From Flagellimonas sp. 389 (GTDB lineage Bacteria > Bacteroidota > Bacteroidia > Flavobacteriales > Flavobacteriaceae), in NCBI RefSeq assembly GCF_018449435.1, contig NZ_JAHCMU010000003.1, positions 124,001 to 188,000 of the forward strand: a DNA stretch of 64,000 nucleotides. The letters are read 5' to 3'. A program made the translations under genes and the position numbers. Positions 61,289 to 64,000 of this stretch are shown here, piece by piece. Numbering within the stretch: position 1 is the first letter of the stretch; every line of letters starts with the position of its first letter. The notes under the pieces were generated by a model. The model searched no databases. It was given only the letters and a program-made list of their open reading frames with translations, and had not been told where the DNA came from.

Positions 61289-62200
61289 ATGAAACACTTT
61301 AAAAAATTGTCATCTTATTTAGATTATTTAGGACTGCCTCGACCAGAGCATCCAATGTTTAGTGTTTTTAACTCAAAAGGCGATGGTTATCTACCTTGTC
61401 CGCGAGAAAGTTCGCCACCAATTACCAATGATTGCTATTCCATTAGTTTTAAAAAATACGTAAAAGGTAATTTAAACTATGGGCGAACGAAATATGATTT
61501 CACCAATGGGGCTTTAATTTTCATTGCTCCAAGACAAGTTTTACAATGGGATAATAGCGTTGTTTTTGAGCAAAAAGGCTTTTCAATTAATTTCCACGAA
61601 GATTTTTTGAAAGGGACAGCATTAGCCCAACAAATAAAGAAATACGGTTTCTTTTCTTATTCAGTAAACGAAGCATTACATCTTTCACCTAAAGAAGAAA
61701 AGCAAATAGAATCGATAGTAGAAACGATTGAAATTGAATATCAAAATAATCAAGATGTCTATAGCAAAGAAATCATAATTTCTCAATTGGACACCCTGTT
61801 AAAATATGCCAATCGTTTTTATGAAAGACAGTTTTTAAACAGAAAAGAAATATCAAACGATTTGTTGGAACAATTTAATCAACATTTAACTGAATATTTT
61901 GAATCAGGTCAATTGCAAGAAAAAGGCATTCCAAGTATAGAACAAATCACAGATAAAATGTCCGTTTCGCAACGTTACTTAAGTGATACTCTAAAAAAAG
62001 AAACAGGTAAAACCACAACCGAACACTTACACTTACACCTGATTGATGAAGCAAAAAATATACTATTACAACCAAATAAGAGTATTTCAGAAGTGGCGTA
62101 TGAATTAGGGTTTGAATATCCACCCTATTTTTCGAGATTATTCAAAAAGAAAGAAGGCATAAGTCCAACCGAGTATAGAGAAAAATATAAACTAAACTAA
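61289..62200 (+). CDS. AraC-family transcriptional regulator
   Basis: A 303-residue protein with an N-terminal cupin-like sensing domain (about 30-160) and a C-terminal pair of helix-turn-helix motifs: MSVSQRYLSDTLKKETGKT and SISEVAYELGFEYPPYFSRLFKKKEGISPTEYR. It presumably regulates the SDR gene and itself. The 9-bp and 1-bp spacings on either side mean a three-gene operon. Confidence 0.92.
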   Translation: MKHFKKLSSYLDYLGLPRPEHPMFSVFNSKGDGYLPCPRESSPPITNDCYSISFKKYVKGNLNYGRTKYDFTNGALIFIAPRQVLQWDNSVVFEQKGFSINFHEDFLKGTALAQQIKKYGFFSYSVNEALHLSPKEEKQIESIVETIEIEYQNNQDVYSKEIIISQLDTLLKYANRFYERQFLNRKEISNDLLEQFNQHLTEYFESGQLQEKGIPSIEQITDKMSVSQRYLSDTLKKETGKTTTEHLHLHLIDEAKNILLQPNKSISEVAYELGFEYPPYFSRLFKKKEGISPTEYREKYKLN

Positions 62201-62201
62201 A

Positions 62202-62717
62202 ATGGAATTATTAAAATTAGCCACAGAATGGGCAAAGTCTGAAGTATTTTCAACACGTTTCTTCATCTTCTTTGCCATTTTATTTTTAATCGCAAGTATT
62301 GGGTTTTGGCAGTTGGGAAAAACGGACTTAGCAAAGGCTTACATCATTCCAACCTTGGTAGCAGGTTTATTACTTATGACCATAGGACTTGGTTTATTTT
62401 ACACCAACAAATCAAGAATTACCCAATTTAAAAAAGCGTTCAATAGCGATACACCAGCCTTTTTTCTGTCCGAAATTGAACGTTCCGAAAGCACATTAAA
62501 AGAATACACAGTCGTATTTAAGGCAATTCCAATTTTAATTATTGTAGCAGCATTACTAATTCTATTTATTAATACGCCAACTTGGAGAGCAGTTAGCATA
62601 ACAACGATTGCGATGCTGATAGTTATCTTATTAGTTGACGGAACTGCCTATGCGAGAATTGAAGCCTACCGTAAAGAATTGAAATTGGTGCATATAGAAA
62701 ATAAAATCATAAAATAA
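62202..62717 (+). CDS. four-helix membrane protein of the SDR/AraC cassette
   Basis: A 171-residue protein with four hydrophobic helices (about 19-37, 45-67, 107-126 and 132-150), joined by a short charged cytoplasmic loop (NKSRITQFKKAFNSD...EIERSES). No family is recognised. It is 1 bp after the regulator gene and so belongs to that operon. It may be a sensor or transport partner. Confidence 0.7.
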   Translation: MELLKLATEWAKSEVFSTRFFIFFAILFLIASIGFWQLGKTDLAKAYIIPTLVAGLLLMTIGLGLFYTNKSRITQFKKAFNSDTPAFFLSEIERSESTLKEYTVVFKAIPILIIVAALLILFINTPTWRAVSITTIAMLIVILLVDGTAYARIEAYRKELKLVHIENKIIK

Positions 62718-63092
62718 CCACACACAACAAAGAATATAAAGCATAGCTAGTAAGTGCTAATTCGCAAGGTTCTTACTCTTGAGTAAGTTCGTCGGATCTA
62801 TGATAGTGAACTGGAGCGAAAAGTAGAAGTTGTATTAGAAAAATGAAAATAAGAAAATGGTATATAACCACCGTATAAAAATGCATTGAAACGAATTTTA
62901 CACTAAATGTTCAAGTTAATGCTGCGCTGCGCATCAACTCGAATGACGCAGGCGGCTACCCCAATCTGAACTGCACACAACGCAGCGCAAACCAAAACTG
63001 ACCGCTTAGTACATTTCACTTCAAGCAAGATATTCCATACCTTGTTGCTGGAAAGCGGACCATTGCCATCCACGTCATTAGCATCAATAAAA
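62718..63092. other. 375-bp structured region between cassettes
   Basis: Contains a perfect CTTACTC-TT-GAGTAAG hairpin (62772-62787), a vestigial 11-codon ORF ending in GTATAA (62844-62879), repeat copy A, and the TGCGCTGCG/CGCAGCGCA inverted repeat (62923-62931 and 62981-62989). This looks like recombination-related structure, not coding DNA. Confidence 0.6.
62873..62958. repeat. cassette-border repeat, copy A
   Basis: 86 bp beginning GTATAAAAATGCATT, with a hairpin formed by AGTTAATGC and GCATCAACT, then TCGAATGACGCAGGCGGCTA. It aligns over its full length with copy B at 63570-63660. Confidence 0.8.
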
Positions 63093-63575
63093 ATGGGAAT
63101 TGAATTAGAAATATTCTATTTGTATAAAATCACATCTGATGAGAATAAAGAGACAAATGTTCTTATTAGATGTACTCGTGAGGAATTCCCTAATTATAGC
63201 CAGACTAAGGAAAATCAAGTCAATAAAGATGTTGAATCTAAGAAGGATGTTTTGTTAAAAAGCTTCATAATTCAAAATTTAGTAGCTAATAAAGAAAATA
63301 CAAAAGTAGAATTTTTGGGTGAAATGCAAGTAAACACATTTGGAGACGAATTATATGAAATTGAAAATAAAGAATTGACCATATATGTTGCCGATACAGA
63401 GTATGGATTTCCTTGGATTACAATTGGGCAAGCAGATTCAAAAATGGATTTCACCAAAAAAATGAAAGATGATGAAATTTATGATTCCGAAATGGGAATA
63501 TTAAGCCTTAATCCCAAAGTTGAAACACTTAGAAAGCTAAAAATAGAATTAATAACAGAAGCTAACACTGTGTAA
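63093..63575 (+). CDS. orphan protein of unknown family between two repeats
   Basis: A 160-residue acidic protein starting MGIELEIFYLYKITSDENKE, with no signal peptide or membrane helix. Strands alternate with charged loops (VEFLGEMQVNTFGDELYEI, DTEYGFPWITIGQAD). I do not recognise a family. The ATG at 63093 is preferred over 63042, whose upstream sequence lies in the repeat-rich intergenic DNA. Its stop codon lies inside repeat copy B, so gene and repeat form one unit. Confidence 0.65.
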   Translation: MGIELEIFYLYKITSDENKETNVLIRCTREEFPNYSQTKENQVNKDVESKKDVLLKSFIIQNLVANKENTKVEFLGEMQVNTFGDELYEIENKELTIYVADTEYGFPWITIGQADSKMDFTKKMKDDEIYDSEMGILSLNPKVETLRKLKIELITEANTV

Positions 63576-63660
63576 AAATGCATTTTAATGCATTTTACTC
63601 AACCCGTTAGAGTTAATGCTCCGTTGCGTCCCGCCTCAACTCGAATAACACGGGCGGCTA
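63570..63660. repeat. cassette-border repeat, copy B
   Basis: 91 bp beginning GTGTAAAAATGCATT, with hairpin GAGTTAATGC / GCCTCAACTC and TCGAATAACACGGGCGGCTA; outer arms CGTTAG and CTAACG enclose it. It includes the stop codon (63573-63575) of the preceding ORF. Confidence 0.8.
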
Positions 63661-63674
63661 ACGCCACAAGTTGG

Positions 63675-64000
63675 ATGAATAAACTAATTGAAAAACCACA
63701 TCTGATTTTTTTACTGGCTATTCCAATAATACTATTGATTGGAATTTTGAGTGGAGATGCTGTATTGGACATCAATGTTCACGATACTTATTATGTAATT
63801 ACTTATTTGCATTCTGCAATAATGATTTCTGCATTCTTTGGAATAATCGGAACTGGATATTGGATCATGCAAAAAGTGGGCAGAAAATTATCAAAATGGT
63901 TAAATTGGATTCACATTGGACTGACTTTTGGCGGAACTATAGTTGTCTGGATTTTAACCAAGCTTTATCGGACTGACATTATGGAATATGAATTCAATAA
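63675..64000 (+). CDS. free-standing heme-copper oxidase subunit I fragment, 3' end beyond the window
   Basis: A 108-codon ORF, open at the window end. HDTYYVITYLH (residues 36-46) matches helix X of cytochrome oxidase subunit I (HDTYYVVAHFH), and WIHIGLTFGGT (78-88) matches helix XI (KIHFAIMFVG). By this alignment H36 and D37 correspond to the magnesium-site residues, H46 to the low-spin heme ligand, but the high-spin heme histidine is Y44. Three helices are visible. It cannot be a complete oxidase subunit. The preceding codons have a fresh start 14 bp after repeat B. Confidence 0.7.
   Translation, partial: MNKLIEKPHLIFLLAIPIILLIGILSGDAVLDINVHDTYYVITYLHSAIMISAFFGIIGTGYWIMQKVGRKLSKWLNWIHIGLTFGGTIVVWILTKLYRTDIMEYEFN

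Noticed and set aside
62873-63660. Integron attC sites
   Set aside because: The outer arms read GTTAG...CTAAC on both strands, the opposite of the RYYYAAC...GTTRRRY order of attC, and no integrase is visible.

Overview
The window is chromosomal DNA from a member of the Flavobacteriaceae (Bacteroidota). This rests on a type IX secretion type B sorting domain, repeated TAnnTTTG promoter elements (one exact TTG-N19-TAnnTTTG), start codons that mostly lack Shine-Dalgarno sequences, and many lineage-typical families (DUF5606, DUF2795, DUF4105, an ABC-F protein beside a methyltransferase relic, ECF sigma regulation, CtaA, Cca). The genus cannot be fixed from this sequence. Most of the window (about 1-59.9 kb) is core genome; the last 4 kb is accessory.

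Region by region. 0-8 kb: end of tatC, an AhpD-like protein, lptB, a DUF4198 protein, phosphatidylserine synthase, a DUF4105 protein, an ABC-F ATPase, a methyltransferase relic lacking its SAM core, a cobalamin adenosyltransferase and a DUF2795 protein. 8-17 kb: secA, a HisKA_2 sensor kinase, and a secreted M14 peptidase/amidohydrolase operon. 17-23 kb: two small minus-strand proteins, an M23 peptidase without signal peptide, an MsrA lipoprotein, a CBM9-like lipoprotein, an ECF sigma/membrane regulator/surface protein operon and ohr. 23-31 kb: meaB, a lipid-carrier sugar pathway (GT2 plus flippase-like protein facing GT39 plus PAP2), a MATE pump and mazG. 31-37 kb: exported GH3, SGNH hydrolase and GH20 lipoprotein operon, then ruvX-def-DUF5606. 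37-43 kb: dapD and a surface-glycan locus with glf and a probable galactofuranosyltransferase, in which neighbouring genes keep reversing direction. 43-59 kb: a degenerate Sua5-like protein, cca, ctaA, a pRiA4b ORF-3 protein, an NdpA-family protein, a kinase-like unknown, an ABC-2 exporter, a T9SS cargo protein, uvrB, hsp20, a TerB-like protein, sucC, a Lon-substrate-domain protein and lysA.

59.9-64 kb looks like a gene-cassette region. An SDR/AraC/membrane-protein group, an orphan 160-residue ORF and a free-standing fragment of heme-copper oxidase subunit I are separated by structured intergenic DNA. An imperfect 86-91 bp repeat occurs on both sides of the orphan ORF, and each copy begins at a stop codon. 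No integrase or transposase is visible.

The points most worth a second look are the cassette repeats and the COX1-like fragment that has kept one heme-ligand histidine and lost the other; the methyltransferase without a SAM core; the Sua5 protein with three altered signature motifs; the 106-bp duplication of the leader and signal peptide in front of the GH3 gene; heptamer arrays of shared consensus upstream of two adenosylcobalamin-linked genes; and the kinase-like unknown at 48 kb. No tRNA, rRNA, CRISPR array or complete insertion sequence was seen.
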